Assembly (NCBI RefSeq): GCF_001039355.2
Contig: NW_019775901.1
Coordinates: 64,001-128,000 of the forward strand
Reading direction: 5' to 3'
Source of the DNA: Lingula anatina
Lineage: Eukaryota > Brachiopoda > Lingulata > Lingulida > Lingulidae
Length of the DNA: 64,000 nt
Shown here: positions 35,917-48,438 of the stretch, in pieces
How positions within the stretch are numbered: the first letter of the stretch is position 1
How the letters are laid out: each line of letters opens with the position of its first letter
The notes under the pieces: model-generated
The model's database searches: none
The model's input: the letters and a program-made list of their open reading frames with translations, nothing else
Told to the model about the DNA's origin: nothing
Position numbers and translations under genes: made by a program

Positions 35917-36514
35917 ATCAGCATTTGATGAATAATTTCATTATCCACTACCAAAATGGCATGGTCTTGCCTCTAGCAAGTTTTAGCTTTTATAGCAGCC
36001 ATTTGTATTGTGTGCAAAAATGCTAGTCAGTAAAATGCAATGTAGGAATCCACAGCGAAACTGGTTGGGCTTTTGCCGACCCATATATTTATTGTCTGTA
36101 GGGTGGTTATCTGTTAAGCTGAGTGATGACATTTAAGTTTGCTGGCACTTTTTATAACTGTAGGGTGCTTGATGACTGTCTACAAGCGAAGGTGTGAAGT
36201 ATTTCTGCCTCTCAGAGTATGATTTTGTGGTTTTTGGCAGAGAAGAAAAAAAACGAGACTCTAGGTCTGGATATGCCAGTAATTTAACCTTGTCCATGAG
36301 AAACATCGTGTGTTGACAAATTTAGCATTTCCTGTGGGTTTGCTTGTAGAATTTGTATTTGTGATGGAGGGTCTGGTCTTACGGAGAGATGAAGCCTGAG
36401 AAATCACATTTGTACAGAGTTACTTGAATTGGAAGACATTTACGCATCGGCCCAGTGTTGNCCACCATATTTGAAAACTTGGCCAAGCTAACAGCCTTTT
36501 TTGCTCCTTTACAG

Positions 36515-36643
36515 GTTGTTGTTGAGTCAAAGGCCCTGGCTGACAAATACGAAAACCTGACCATAGAGGCGGGCAGCCCCATCAGTCCTGACCTCAGGTT
36601 TGACAGACAACGGAAACACCTCTATGTCATGACAGAAAGAAAG
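36515..36643 (+). pseudogene. Duplicate of plexin coding exon 3, probably artefactual
   Basis: Same 129 nt, acceptor and donor as 34319-34447, with no substitution that I can see. Genuine duplicated exons of any age normally diverge at least at third positions. The flanking single N and the near-identity of the intron sequence argue for an allelic assembly duplicate. If real, it would be a recent tandem exon duplication preserving frame. Confidence 0.7.
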
Positions 36644-37953
36644 GTAGGTGGCAGTGTTTTCAAGATGAGCCATGATGCTTTGAAATTGATTTCATTACAG
36701 CCCTGAAGGTCAGCAAAAAAAGCTCATTGCTGGAGCAGAATCATAAAAAACTGCTCTGCCACTATCCTATTAGGAGTGAACAGGTCTCTTAGGTTTTATA
36801 TTGGATAATGCCAATAGACAGTCAGGGGCTTCTCACTGAAGTGCTCATTGGAGCCATGTGCTCTCTGGGTGTTTATTAATGGATAAACACACCATAGTCA
36901 GAACAAGCTGAGAACTTATTGGGGCACCTGGCCATTGATTGCCAATTTGTCTGGTCCTGAAATGTTTGGTAATCATCCTAATGCAATCAACACAGGTGTT
37001 ATGTTTGACCTTCATGTTCAGGATTATGATGAGTAATCAAAAGATGAAAATAAGTGTGGAGAGTGAGGTATTCCATTCACAATATTGCCCTACCTATGCC
37101 CCACACCACACTTTTGCCATTAAGTTGTGACCTGGAGATGCCAGTTTGTATTCACCATGTGCAGTATTATTTGATTGCTTTGTCACATGCTGTGAACTCC
37201 CTTCAAAGTGCCTAAATGACGTCTCCTCTCAGCTGTTGTAGTGGCATCATATTCAGGGTGTTGTGTAAGGAGAGTAAAGGAAATCTATCTGTAATTAGCA
37301 AAAGTTGATTGTATCTAATCATTTGCTGAATTCTTGACAACATGGCATGAACTGAGCCATGTTGAAATTCATTCCACTATTTATAAGATATGTGAACTGA
37401 ACGGATTGGGTCCATGAGAATGAGGTAATTTGTATGTACTTATTAACAAGCAATCACTGAAATCTATATAGGAAGCTCTATAGTTAGTGCAAATAAACAT
37501 ATCTGGAATGTTTGTACAAAATCTGCTGATTTAAGCACAGAGTATTCGCAACAGGATATGGAGCTTGTTTGCTTTAGTATCTTAGCTCCCAGTGCTTTGG
37601 TTGGAGGCGGTCAATTGAGGTTGAGTGGAAAAATGTTTCTCCAGCCATTTTTTGGTTTTTTGAAAAACTCTATGGCATAAAAAAAAAAAGTTGCTTCTTG
37701 CACTAGATAACCTTAATGTGTTGTGGACGGAACTCAGTACTCTGAAAACGGATGTCATTCCCAGCCATAAATCTCCTTGTCTGCAGTCCAGTTCTGATGA
37801 TTTTTCAACACCTTACACATCAAAATACACAATACAGATGTTATTCTCGCTATGCACATTCTTTAAAAAATATTCAGTGAAACAAGAAAAAAGTCATAGT
37901 CTACACATTGGGTGGATAAAAAAATTCGTTTTCTTAAAAATACCCATCATCAG

Positions 37954-38112
37954 CAGGCCCGTAGCCAGCAATTTCAAAAGGGGGGTTCGTTTTCTGAAAA
38001 AGTGGACCTTTTTCCATAAAAACATCATGTACCTAAATCAAATTTTACCCAGAGTGGACCTTTTCCCAGCAAAAGGGGCGGTTCTTTCGAACCCCCCCTG
38101 GCTACGGGCCTG
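37954..38112. mobile_element. Short inverted-repeat element, duplicate copy
   Basis: Identical in layout to 35758-35916 because it lies in the second copy of the 2.2-kb duplication. It differs by at least one substitution (GGTTCGTT versus GGTTCATT) and is not an independent insertion. Confidence 0.75.
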
Positions 38113-38711
38113 ATCAGCATTTGATGAATAATTTCATTATCCACTACCAAAATGGCATGGTCTTGCCTCTAGCAAGTTTTAGCTTTTATAGCAGCCATTT
38201 GTATTGTGTGCAAAAATGCTAGTCAGTAAAATGCAATGTAGGAATCCACAGCGAAACTGGTTGGGCTTTTGCCGACCCATATATTTATTGTCTGTAGGGT
38301 GGTTATCTGTTAAGCTGAGTGATGACATTTAAGTTTGCTGGCACTTTTTATAACTGTAGGGTGCTTGATGACTGTCTACAAGCGAAGGTGTGAAGTATTT
38401 CTGCCTCTCAGAGTATGATTTTGTGGTTTTTGGCAGAGAAGAAAAAAAACGAGACTCTAGGTCTGGATATGCCAGTAATTTAACCTTGTCCATGAGAAAC
38501 ATCGTGTGTTGACAAATTTAGCATTTCCTGTGGGTTTGCTTGTAGAATTTGTATTTGTGATGGAGGGTCTGGTCTTACGGAGAGATGAAGCCTGAGAAAT
38601 CACATTTGTACAGAGTTACTTGAATTGGAAGGCATTTACGCATCGGCCCAGTGTTGAGGGCTGTTGCTTGAATGTGAATAGACGTGTGGATGAATTTGAT
38701 ATGAATTAGTT

Positions 38712-39010
38712 CACTTTTATATTGAAAACACTGTCAGATCTCTGATATCAATTGTGAGTGCTGCAGACACCCTTATAGTGTCTTATATTAGAAACACTGT
38801 CAGTTCTCTTATCGAAATTGTCAGCAGCTCATATATAATATACCAATATATGACCTTCAACCAAAAACACCACCAGCGTCCTAATATAAATTGTGAGCAC
38901 TGCAGACTTCATTATAATGTCTTATATTAGAAATACTGTCAGTTCTGTAGTAGAAAATATGAGCAATACATATACCATCAGCATCCTGACATAAATTGTG
39001 AACACTTGCC
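38712..39010. repeat. Degenerate tandem repeat, about 67-70-bp units
   Basis: Four to five units share TTATATTAGAAACACTGTCA, GTTCTCT.AT, AATTGTGAGCACTGCAGAC and CATTATAATGTC-type blocks, in partial and shuffled form. The counterpart in the second duplication copy is near 40976-41265. Confidence 0.65.
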
Positions 39011-39318
39011 TACTCCATTCTGTGGTCTGTGAGTGAGCTGATGTAAGTTAACCATAATAGAACTTCCATTGGGGTGCCATGCGGACCCAGATAACCTGGA
39101 GTGTCACCCCACTTTGCTACACCCCAGGTGACACGTACTCTTTGATGTTACGGTGATTAAAGAATTCTACCTCTAATGAGACACACACTCACACGTGTAG
39201 GCGCACATACATAGAGGTCATCTAGTATGTCACCCTATACTGCCTATATGAGACATATGCACTTTGGTACCATAAGTGATTACATCACTACTTACATGTG
39301 AGCGCATGCACTTCCTCT

Positions 39319-39319
<1 letters not shown>

Positions 39320-39384
<65 letters not shown>
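39320..39384. repeat. (CA)n microsatellite, long allele
   Basis: A pure CA tract of 65 nt; the corresponding tract in the duplicate is only 27 nt. Confidence 0.95.
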
Positions 39385-39389
<5 letters not shown>

Positions 39390-39571
39390 CATATGCATTT
39401 ACACAAAAACAAGTGTATGCTCGTGCTCATCCATACACACAGCCATACACAAACGTAGCTTCAGGGCCATACATCAAGGAAGATTCATGTTGAATGATGT
39501 ATTATGAATAGAAAATGCTTGTCACCAAAGAGATAGAGCAATGCAAAAAAGGACACAGTCATGTATTTAAA

Positions 39572-39697
39572 TTGACTGCATTATTTTGGGCAGAGGCTTC
39601 ATGGACTTGTGCCATACTGGACAAATTTTGACATCTGTTCACAATGTTCACTGCCTTTGTACAAGGCTGAAACATCAGATAAATCTGAACTGAAATG
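39572..39697 (-). repeat. Dispersed repeat, inverted relative to 43350-43473
   Basis: Shares with the reverse complement of 43350-43473 the blocks TTCACAATGTTCACTG, ATGGACTTGTGC-like, TGAAACATCAGATAAATCTG-like and TGCATTAT..TGGGCAGAG. The similarity spans about 125 nt and also continues weakly beyond. A duplicate (41792-41917) comes from the assembly duplication. Confidence 0.65.
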
Positions 39698-40892
39698 GGA
39701 TTTCATTATTGCTATAAACGTCCCACTCACCAGACAGGCTGTTTGGCAGCAGGTCCCAAATCCCCACATTACTTACAAAACCCTCCAATGGCAACAACCT
39801 CGAGTGAATCTGAACTGAAAGGTTATTCCTCCTCATGCCCACTTTGTAATGATGTCTGTGTAATTTGAGGCAAAATCGTTCCCTTACGCATCATTTGGAA
39901 GCGCACTCTGTTATTATGTGCTTATTATCAGATTAATTATCATTCAATTCTTACTGACTCAAATAAAATTCTATCCTTATTTGATTGTCTGTAATTCATC
40001 GCAGAATGGGAGATTAAGGGTTGTACCCTAAATTGATGGTGTGGGTATTTTGCTTTGTGCAGATGGAATTATTTTTTGATTAAAGAAAGGGAGTCTTTTT
40101 TAACCCAATGAGAGAGTTTTGTACAGTGTTACTCATTTGTTATCTTATCTTATTGGTGTAATAAATTTGCTGAATCTTTTTTTAAAATAAAATTATTGAA
40201 TTATAAGACGTGACATGTATCTTGATTTGATCAGAATAATGTACTTAGGAATAATGAATATAGATGGATGTTATTTCAGTATAATGAGGGTAATAGGTAG
40301 GTTAAATTATTGGTTATATTTCATTCAGCTATAATTCTCCTTTTATTGGCATAAAAAGAAGGGATTTGGAGGGGATAAAAAGAATTAGGAAAAAAGCTTT
40401 CTAGAGTTCTTATTTCATCAGGTTCACCTGAAATTCTCAGAACTGCTATTTTTTTAAAAGCCACTGAAATAAAAAAACGCCTCTTCTTTCCTTTCAAATC
40501 TTGTTATCTGCTCCAGTCAGTATCAGCAGTATATGAATTTCTGCATGCAATGTTTTGAAAATTGCCTTTAGGTTAAACTTTTGGCCCTTTATGAAAATGG
40601 CATTTGAACACTAGGCTCTCTTACACAGAAAAATCTGTCACGTTCTGTGGTAGCATTGATTAGTTGAACAAGTATTTCGGAGCTCCACCTAGAGTAAACA
40701 TTACACCTCCATTAACTGCAGTTATGAGTTTATTAACGTCCTCCCTTCCTCACTGCAGCAAAACGGAAGAGAGCACTAAATTATCATGAAATAAAACACA
40801 ACTTGGATTTACATCCGATAAAGAGTTGGTATAAATCACTTGTTGCTTGACACATTAAGGCTTCGTTCACATGCAATGTCTATTTTCTAAAN

Positions 40893-41577
40893 GACATTTA
40901 CGCATCGGCCCAGTGTTTGAGGGCTGTTGCTTGAATGTGAATAGACATGTGGATGAATTTGATATGAATTAGTTCACTTTTATATTGAAAACACTGTCAG
41001 ATCCCTGATATCAATTGTGAGTGCTGCAGACACCCTTATATTGTCTTATATTAGAAACACTGTCAGTTCTCTTATCGAAATTGTCAGCAGCTCATATATA
41101 CCAATATATGACCTTCAACCAAAAACACCACCAGCGTCCTAATATAAATTGTGAGCACTGCAGGCTTCATTATAATGTCTTATATTAGAAATACTGTCAG
41201 TTCTGTAGTAGAAATTTTGAGCAATACGTATACCATCAGCGTCCTGACATAAATTGTGAGCACTTGCCTACTCCATTCTGTGGTCTGTGAGTGAGCTGAT
41301 GTAAGTTCACCATATTGGAACTTCCATTGGGGTGCCATGGGGAGCCAGATAACCTTGAGTGTCACCCCACTTTGCTACACCCCAGGTGACGCGTACTCTT
41401 TGATGTTACGGTGATTAAAGAATTCTACCTCTTATGAGACACACACTCACATGTGTAGGCGCACATACATAGAGGTCATCTAGTATGTCACCCTATACTG
41501 CCTATATGAGACATATGCACTTTGGTACCATAAGTGATTACATCACTACTTACATGTGAGCGCATGCACTTCCTCTC

Positions 41578-41609
<32 letters not shown>

Positions 41610-43080
41610 CATATACATTTACACACAAACAAGTGTGTGCTTGTGCTCATCCATACACACAGCCATACACAAACGTAGCTTCAGGGCCATACATCAAGGA
41701 AGATTCATGTTGAATGATGTATTATGAATAGAAAATGCTTGTCACCAAAGAGATAGAGCAATGCAAAAAAGGACACAGTCATGTATTTAAATTGACTGCA
41801 TTATTTTGGGCAGAGGCTTCATGGACTTGTGCCATACAGGACAAATTTTGACATCTGTTCACAATGTTCACTGCCTTTGTACAAGGCTGAAACATCAGAT
41901 AAATCTGAACTGAAATGGGATTTCATTATTGCTATAAACATCCCACTCACCAGACAGGCTGTTTGGCAGCAGGTCCCAAATCCCCACATTACTTACAAAA
42001 CCCTCCAATGGCAACAACCTCGAGTGAATCTGAACTGAAAGGTTATTCCTCCTCATGCCCACTTTGTAACGATGTCTGTGTAATTTGAGGCAAAATCGTT
42101 CCCTTACGCATCATTTGGAAGCGCACTCTGTTATTATGTGCTTATTATCAGATTAATTATCATTCAATTCTTACTGACTCAAATAAAATTCTATCCTTAT
42201 TTGATTGTCTGTAATTCATCGCAGAATGGGAGATTAGGGGTTGTACCCTAAATTGATGGTGCGGTACATTGCTTTGTGCAGATGGAATTATTTTTTGATT
42301 AAAGAAAAGGAGTCTTTTTTTTTAACCCAATGAGAGAGTTTTGTACAGTGTTACTCATTTGTTATCTTATCTTATTGGTGTAATAAATTTGCTGAATCTT
42401 TTTTTAAAATAAAATTATTGAATTATAAGACGTGACATGTATCTTGATTTGATCAGAATAATGTACTTAGGAATAATGAATATAGATGGATGTTATTTCA
42501 GTATAAAAAGGGTAATAGGTAGGTTAAATTATTGGTTATATTTCATTCAGCTATAATTCTCCTTTTATTGGCATAAAAAGAAGGGATTTGGAGGGGATAA
42601 AAAGAATTAGGAAAAAAGCTTTCTAGAGTTCTTATTTCATCAGGTTCACTTGAAATTCTCAGAACTGCTATTTTTTTAAAAGCCACTGAAATAAAAAAAC
42701 GCCTCTTCTTTCCTTTCAAATCTTGTTATCTGCTCCAGTCAGTATCAGCAGTATATGAATTTCTGCATGCAATGTTTTGAAAATTGCCTTTAGGTTAAAC
42801 TTTTGGCCCTTTATGAAAATGGCATTTGAACACTAGGCTCTCTTACACAGAAAAATCTGTCACGTTCTGTGGTAGCATTGATTAGTTGAACAAGTATTTC
42901 GGAGCTCCACCTAGAGTAAACATTACACCTCCATTAACCACAGTTATGAGTTTATTAACGTCCTCCCTTCCTCACTGCAGCAAAACGGAAGAGAGCACTA
43001 AATTATCATGAAATAAAACACAACTTGGATTTACATCCGATAAAGAGTTGATATAAATCACTTGTTGCTTGACACATTAA
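40893..43080 (+). repeat. Second 2.2-kb direct duplication, second copy
   Basis: Second copy of 38631-40858. Contains a short (CA)n tract at 41578-41604, a dispersed repeat copy at 41792-41917 and a tandem repeat near 40976-41265. After 43080 the two copies diverge completely. The first copy instead continues for 33 nt to the N. Confidence 0.9.
41578..41604. repeat. (CA)n microsatellite, short allele
   Basis: The 27-nt counterpart of the 65-nt tract at 39320-39384. Confidence 0.95.
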
Positions 43081-43349
43081 AACAGTTGGATGTATTGGCA
43101 CATGATTCTTTCTTAAATTTTATCGTTTATTTCTCACTGTTTTCATAACAATCTGTAACAATAAGCAATCTCATATTTGCCACATTCTCTGTCCTTGGAG
43201 AGTATTTAGAGCTCTGTCAGGCCTTTTTATGAATCTGATGAGTAGGATAAATGGTATTTTAAATGAAGAATATTAGACTGTTTAAAGTGTTGTGAAATTT
43301 TGTGTTGAGAGGGTGAAACTGAAAAAAAATGCTTGATAGAATAAAGAAC

Positions 43350-43473
43350 ATTCAGTGCAGATAAATCTGATGTTTCTGCGTAGTACCGAGCCAGTGAACA
43401 TTGTGAACAGGTGTAAAAAATGTCCTGCATAGCACAAGTCCACAAGGTCTCTGCCCAACATAATGCAGTCAAC
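43350..43473 (+). repeat. Dispersed repeat, opposite orientation copy
   Basis: Reverse-complement relative of 39572-39697. Because both lie in the same intron they form a long imperfect inverted repeat with a loop of about 3.7 kb as assembled (about 1.4 kb from the second duplicate). Confidence 0.6.
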
Positions 43474-43977
43474 TTATATACATGACTGCTGGAGTCTCTA
43501 TTTTAGCAAGATATTACTGTTATGCCATTGATGTTTGGTTGCCTGGCAAACCTGACTTGAAAGCAACAGGTGTGAATCTGACAGCCATCACAATGCTGGT
43601 TTGGGGCCCTGAATCACGCTACAATATCGGAAGTATGGATTTCAAATGCTTGATCACTTTCTCTCGCCACATTTTGGCACCTTGTGTCTTGCATGAGGAA
43701 GAATTATGTGGATTGGTTTGATGGTTGCATGAAAAAAAATATGAGCTGATTTTTTTATCTCACTAGATTAACTGGGGCACATGCTTGGCAAATACCAGAG
43801 ACACATCAAAGCAGGTATCTGTAACATTGTGCGTGTATTCTCTGATCATTTTTGCCAGAGAGCGAGGTTTTTTGCCGTTTCATTTTGCAGACTCATTCAA
43901 GGTATGCAACAGAAAAAAAGGAGGTGGAACTTGAAATGAGTGATGTGGTGTGGATTATGCAATAGGAAATCTGCATG

Positions 43978-44462
43978 CTCTCTCTCTCTCTCTCTCTCGC
44001 TCTCTCTCGCTCTCTCTCTCGCTCTCGCTCTCTCTCGCNNNNNNNNNNNNNNNNNNNNNNNNNNNNNNNNNNNNNNNNNNNNNNNNNNNNNNNNNNNNNN
44101 NNNNNNNNNNNNNNNNNNNNNNNNNNNNNNNNNNNNNNNNNNNNNNNNNNNNNNNNNNNNNNNNNNNNNNNNNNNNNNNNNNNNNNNNNNNNNNNNNNNN
44201 NNNNNNNNNNNNNNNNNNNNNNNNNNNNNNNNNNNNNNNNNNNNNNNNNNNNNNNNNNNNNNNNNNNNNNNNNNNNNNNNNNNNNNNNNNNNNNNNNNNN
44301 NNNNNNNNNNNNNNNNNNNNNNNNNNNNNNNNNNNNNNNNNNNNNNNNNNNNNNNNNNNNNNNNNNNNNNNNNNNNNNNNNNNNNNNNNNNNNNNNNNNN
44401 NNNNNNNNNNNNNNNNNNNNNNNNNNNNNNNNNNNNNNNNNNNNNNNNNNNNCTCTCTCTCT
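43978..44462. repeat. (CT)n tract enclosing a 414-N gap
   Basis: CT repeats with CG interruptions reach the gap at 44039-44452 and resume as CT after it, so the gap probably hides a longer (CT)n array. Long open frames across it are meaningless. Confidence 0.9.
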
Positions 44463-47400
44463 CCATATCACTGGGTGGGGGGTGTTTTCTCTTCACAACA
44501 TTGAAGACATAACTGATATCATTGATTTTTCTGCTATATGGTTTATGGTAATCACTTGTTTTGTCCAGTGTTGGTTCATGAATACCCCAGCAAGTATTTA
44601 GACAGCTTGATGTGTCTCTGCATTTGATCCCTTCAAGGTGGAAAAGGCTTAAACGCACCCAGTGACCCTAATTTGACTGTCTGAGGGCCTTGAAATTAAT
44701 TTTTGGAGAGAGGGGGATAAGTGGGCAAACAGTTTTCTCTCTGTGTTCTTTTATGTCAAAGAATCCTGAAAATTGAGTTTGGGCTTGCTGACATTTTTAT
44801 TTTGATATGCTTTGATATCTCTCCCCACCCCCCCTAAGAAAAAAAGGAGTTTGGCCCTGGTATTTTTATATAAGGGGAAGTATGCATTCTGTACTTGCCA
44901 GTGGTCAGGTTTTGCCCCTTCTCACTGGACTGCCCCATGTCCAGAAGTCACCATTAAATAACTCTGACCTTGAGGGGGGTATTAAGAGCAGGGCATTAAG
45001 ATCGAGGTATTAAGTCTGAATAATTGTGACTTAACTCAGATCCTAGAAGAATGGGTTTAAGTTTGCCCAGGTGGAAAATCATTATGATAAGATATACTAC
45101 ATAGCCCATTAAGACATGGAAAGTTATTGTCCGGTCTTCACATGAGTGTTCACAGTAGGTCCAATTAAACCGAACCTTTTTTTTTTCAGTCTTAATTATG
45201 ATTTTTGTCTTGATTGATTTGTGATCAAGTAGGATCCATTATGTTTTTCTCCTTGAACTGTTTCTAGTCTTCCTGTTAAGTTGATTATGTTGGGAGTTCT
45301 GCTGTGGGGCTTTTGATTTGATTGCAATATGACCTCCTGAACAATTTGGGATCAAGTCATTTGCACCATCAGAATCTAGTGTGAACATGGCACTTTAAGT
45401 CCCCCCAGACCTGATGACCACCTGTTTGTTTGGCTATTTGTCCAGCAGCTTTTTTGATTGTTTGGCTTAAGACCACAGAACAGGAAAACACCCAGGAGAA
45501 ATATTTAATCACAAAATCAGCATCCTCAGATTAAATTTTACAAGGTATCATAGAATGCATTATAGGCGTGCCATTGTATTGGGCAATTTTTTCTGCACCT
45601 GCCAAATCGTTTAATCCCAAAATCACCATCAAGTGTAATTATCTGAAAATATTTTGAGAAAACATTAGAACGATAAAGAAGATAATTTCAAAATCATTAT
45701 CAGAAGTCGTTTCAGGAAGATTTCAGAAAATGGCTTACAGATGAGGTCGCGTAGTTGTAGCAATTATTTCTGTCATGTCTACAAGGGTTTAAAAAAAAGA
45801 GACACAGAACCTATTTAGAAAACTGATCCAATCCACCCAACCTGAGGAATTTCATCATACGAGGCTTATTAAAAAACCATCCACCATGTTAAAGGAATCC
45901 CATCTTTCTAATTTGTTTTTTTCTCCCTTCTCATTCTTCGTATGCATCTTTGACAACTGCAGAAAATGAAATAGCCTTGGAAAAAGATGGATGTTCAAGC
46001 ACAGGACAAATTATCTCTGGACTCGTGCTTACTTAACAATGGTGCCAGTGTTTTAATGCTCCAGGCCCAGAGCATTTCCCGACTCATTTTGGAGTCAATT
46101 CCGCCTTGTTCGTAGATGCTATCTCTTCACCTGAGCATGCTCCAATCTCATTTTAATGCCCCACACTGTTAAAGGAGCAATAAGGCTGACGCTAAGAGCC
46201 GATCACAAAGTTTGTCAAGTAGTTTAATATATTTTTCTGCCATCTCAGACACAACATGTTATTAAAGGGTCTTTGAAGAGGGGTGGACGGGTGCAGAGAG
46301 AGAGGGACTGGAATGTGGGGAGATTAGCATTGTTGTGGACCTCGACTACAGTATGTTTGTAATAACCCTCAAGCATGTTTCTGGCTTCCTAAAATTAATT
46401 TGGGTGATTCTGTCTGAAACTAGAGAGCAGTCAGACAAGGAATTCAGCCCTCTACAATGACAAAATTGAAATGATAATGATTTTTTTTTTAATATTTGGG
46501 AAAAAACATTAAGAGACCCAGAATTAGTTGAAATTGTGTTTAATTCTCTCCCTTCTGGATGACTGCCTAATTTTCATCAACATTTGTGAAGAGCTTTTTT
46601 GAGATACTTTGTCTCCAAACTTTTACCCGCTTTGTTTGTGGAGGTGATGATATTATTTAATGGTATTAATATGAAATGTTTGTTAGCCAATAATTACTAA
46701 GTGGAATGCTTTCATAAACCCCTTCTTACCTTTCATCTTGTCTGTTATGATGGAGATAAAAAGACTGAGGGGCATGGATTATAATTTTTTAGCATAACAT
46801 GAATAAAGATGATAAACAGTTTTTCAAAATTTGACCTCATTATTACTGTTTTTAAGTCATTCATATGACAAATATACTCCTACATCTTTGTGAAGTGGCT
46901 TTCGTGCAATTTTGGTCAGGAACACGCAAATCAGAAACACAAATTTGAACATTAGTATGAATTTTATTGGCTTGAATTTGACATTTTATGGGTTGTGGTC
47001 TATATTTTATTTTAAAGGGGGAAAATGAACATCAAAAGGGAGTATCTGTGAGAAGCGTTTTGATCATTTATGATAACATAAATATATGATGATTCAGCAT
47101 TTTTGAGATATGATCTTTATGCAGAGGTAGTTGGGCTTAATTTAAGAAGAAGGAGAGTATTTAATCAATGCTAATCATGACCCCCATTTTGTGGTATCTG
47201 TCACAAAGTCCCAGAACCACAAAGATGAAGTACTGATGGAGAGATATGTTTCATAATTCATGTGTAGAAGACAACTAGGAACATTGTATTCTTATGTTAA
47301 CTTCATCTGTTTTCAATTAGCATTAATTTCTTTTTAAATATTAAAATGCCTATTTGCATAGAAAAGTGCTTCAGAAAAACCATCCTTGGACATTTTTATT

Positions 47401-48377
47401 GGTAAGATTTGTGGTAGCCTTAAAGCATAATCCTCATTAATTTTTTTTTTTAAATGTGCCTCTTATGTTAAATTGTATTGAAGGCTTCACTCTGTCCCAC
47501 TTTGTAGTATTATAATAACAATGACAACTATGTCCCCTGTACTGTCACCATTGTATCATTTTCTTCACTCAGATTAAAAGGATCTGTCAGCGACAATTAC
47601 TTTTTGCACCAAAATATGGGACAATTTTTCTCCCGTAGGGGGGATCTCCTCTTAATGATTCACAGTACAATAGCCCCGTGCTCTTCTCTGCATCGCCCCA
47701 AATATCTTAATAGCCACAAAAGACCCTTTCAATTCCCTTTTTCACCCGCTGGCTAAATTTGCGGTCAGCGAAATCCTGTTTTCACACCGTTTCATCGGTC
47801 CATTGTGTTGACTTCCGCACAGGTATTAATGTGGTGCGACACTACAAATAATGGTTTAGAAAGATACGCACCACCTCAGTGAAATGACTGGGGTGGGTTT
47901 GAAGAGGGGGACAAAACATGTTAGAAATGAAGCTTTATGACTCGAAGTTGCATTTTCTTTTGTTGTCGGCTGTGCCATACCTTGTTGAGTTTCCGGTGTG
48001 TTTAAATAGTATTATTGTAAGCTGATGGGGATAAAGTTGTCTAGACATGATATTAGTGTCATCATTACACATGTTGAGGGCTTTTTTGTACATAAATTGG
48101 GCCCCGAGTGTGTGTTTCAGTAATGTTTTTCAAGTTGTTGCAGTATTGATAATTTTTATACACATATACATTGTTTACTTGTACAACTTAGCATAAATAT
48201 TTGTTGTATTATGGTTTATGATAGGTGAAATAGTGACTTGACGGTATTTTATAGCATTTGATGACATGATTAAAGGAAAAGTGTTGAAATATCTGGAAAA
48301 CAAACCCTCCTTTATTTTTCACCTGCATTCCAATACCACACCTTCTTCATGTACTCATCTTTATCTTTACAAGAAAG

Positions 48378-48379
<2 letters not shown>
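44463..48379. other. Intronic stretch without recognised features
   Basis: No exon, RNA gene or repeat is supported. The parts near 45830-46300 and 47570-47860 are less repetitive and more mixed in composition than the rest and could hold conserved noncoding elements. That is a guess without alignments. Confidence 0.35.
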
Positions 48380-48426
<47 letters not shown>

Positions 48427-48438
48427 TACACACACACA
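48380..48438. repeat. (CT)n(CA)n compound microsatellite
   Basis: About 14 CT units run directly into about 14 CA units with one TA interruption. Confidence 0.95.

Larger units (their letters stand above)
34266..36460 (+). repeat. 2.2-kb direct duplication, first copy
   Basis: Runs from CCACCATATTTGAAAAC to CGGCCCAGTGTTG and is repeated at 36462-38656 with near-complete identity. Differences seen are one-base indels in A runs and a few substitutions. The copies meet at a single N at 36461. It is interpreted as two alleles placed in tandem by the assembler. Confidence 0.9.
36462..38656 (+). repeat. 2.2-kb direct duplication, second copy
   Basis: Second copy of 34266-36460. It begins immediately after the N and carries the duplicate exon (36515-36643) and a duplicate of the small inverted-repeat element. 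Confidence 0.9.
38631..40858 (+). repeat. Second 2.2-kb direct duplication, first copy
   Basis: Matches 40893-43080 from GCATTTACGCATCGGCCCAG to GACACATTAA. The copies differ in the (CA)n tract (65 versus 27 nt), a short ATATA indel near 38838 and scattered substitutions. The N at 40892 precedes the second copy. Confidence 0.9.

Noticed and set aside
35495-35917. 140-codon open frame, present twice (also 37691-38113)
   Set aside because: It runs through a noncoding inverted-repeat element and AT-rich intron and has no domain. The second occurrence is the assembly duplicate.
43893-44658. Very long open frames on both strands
   Set aside because: They consist mostly of the 414-N gap and CT/GA repeats; there is no biological reading frame.
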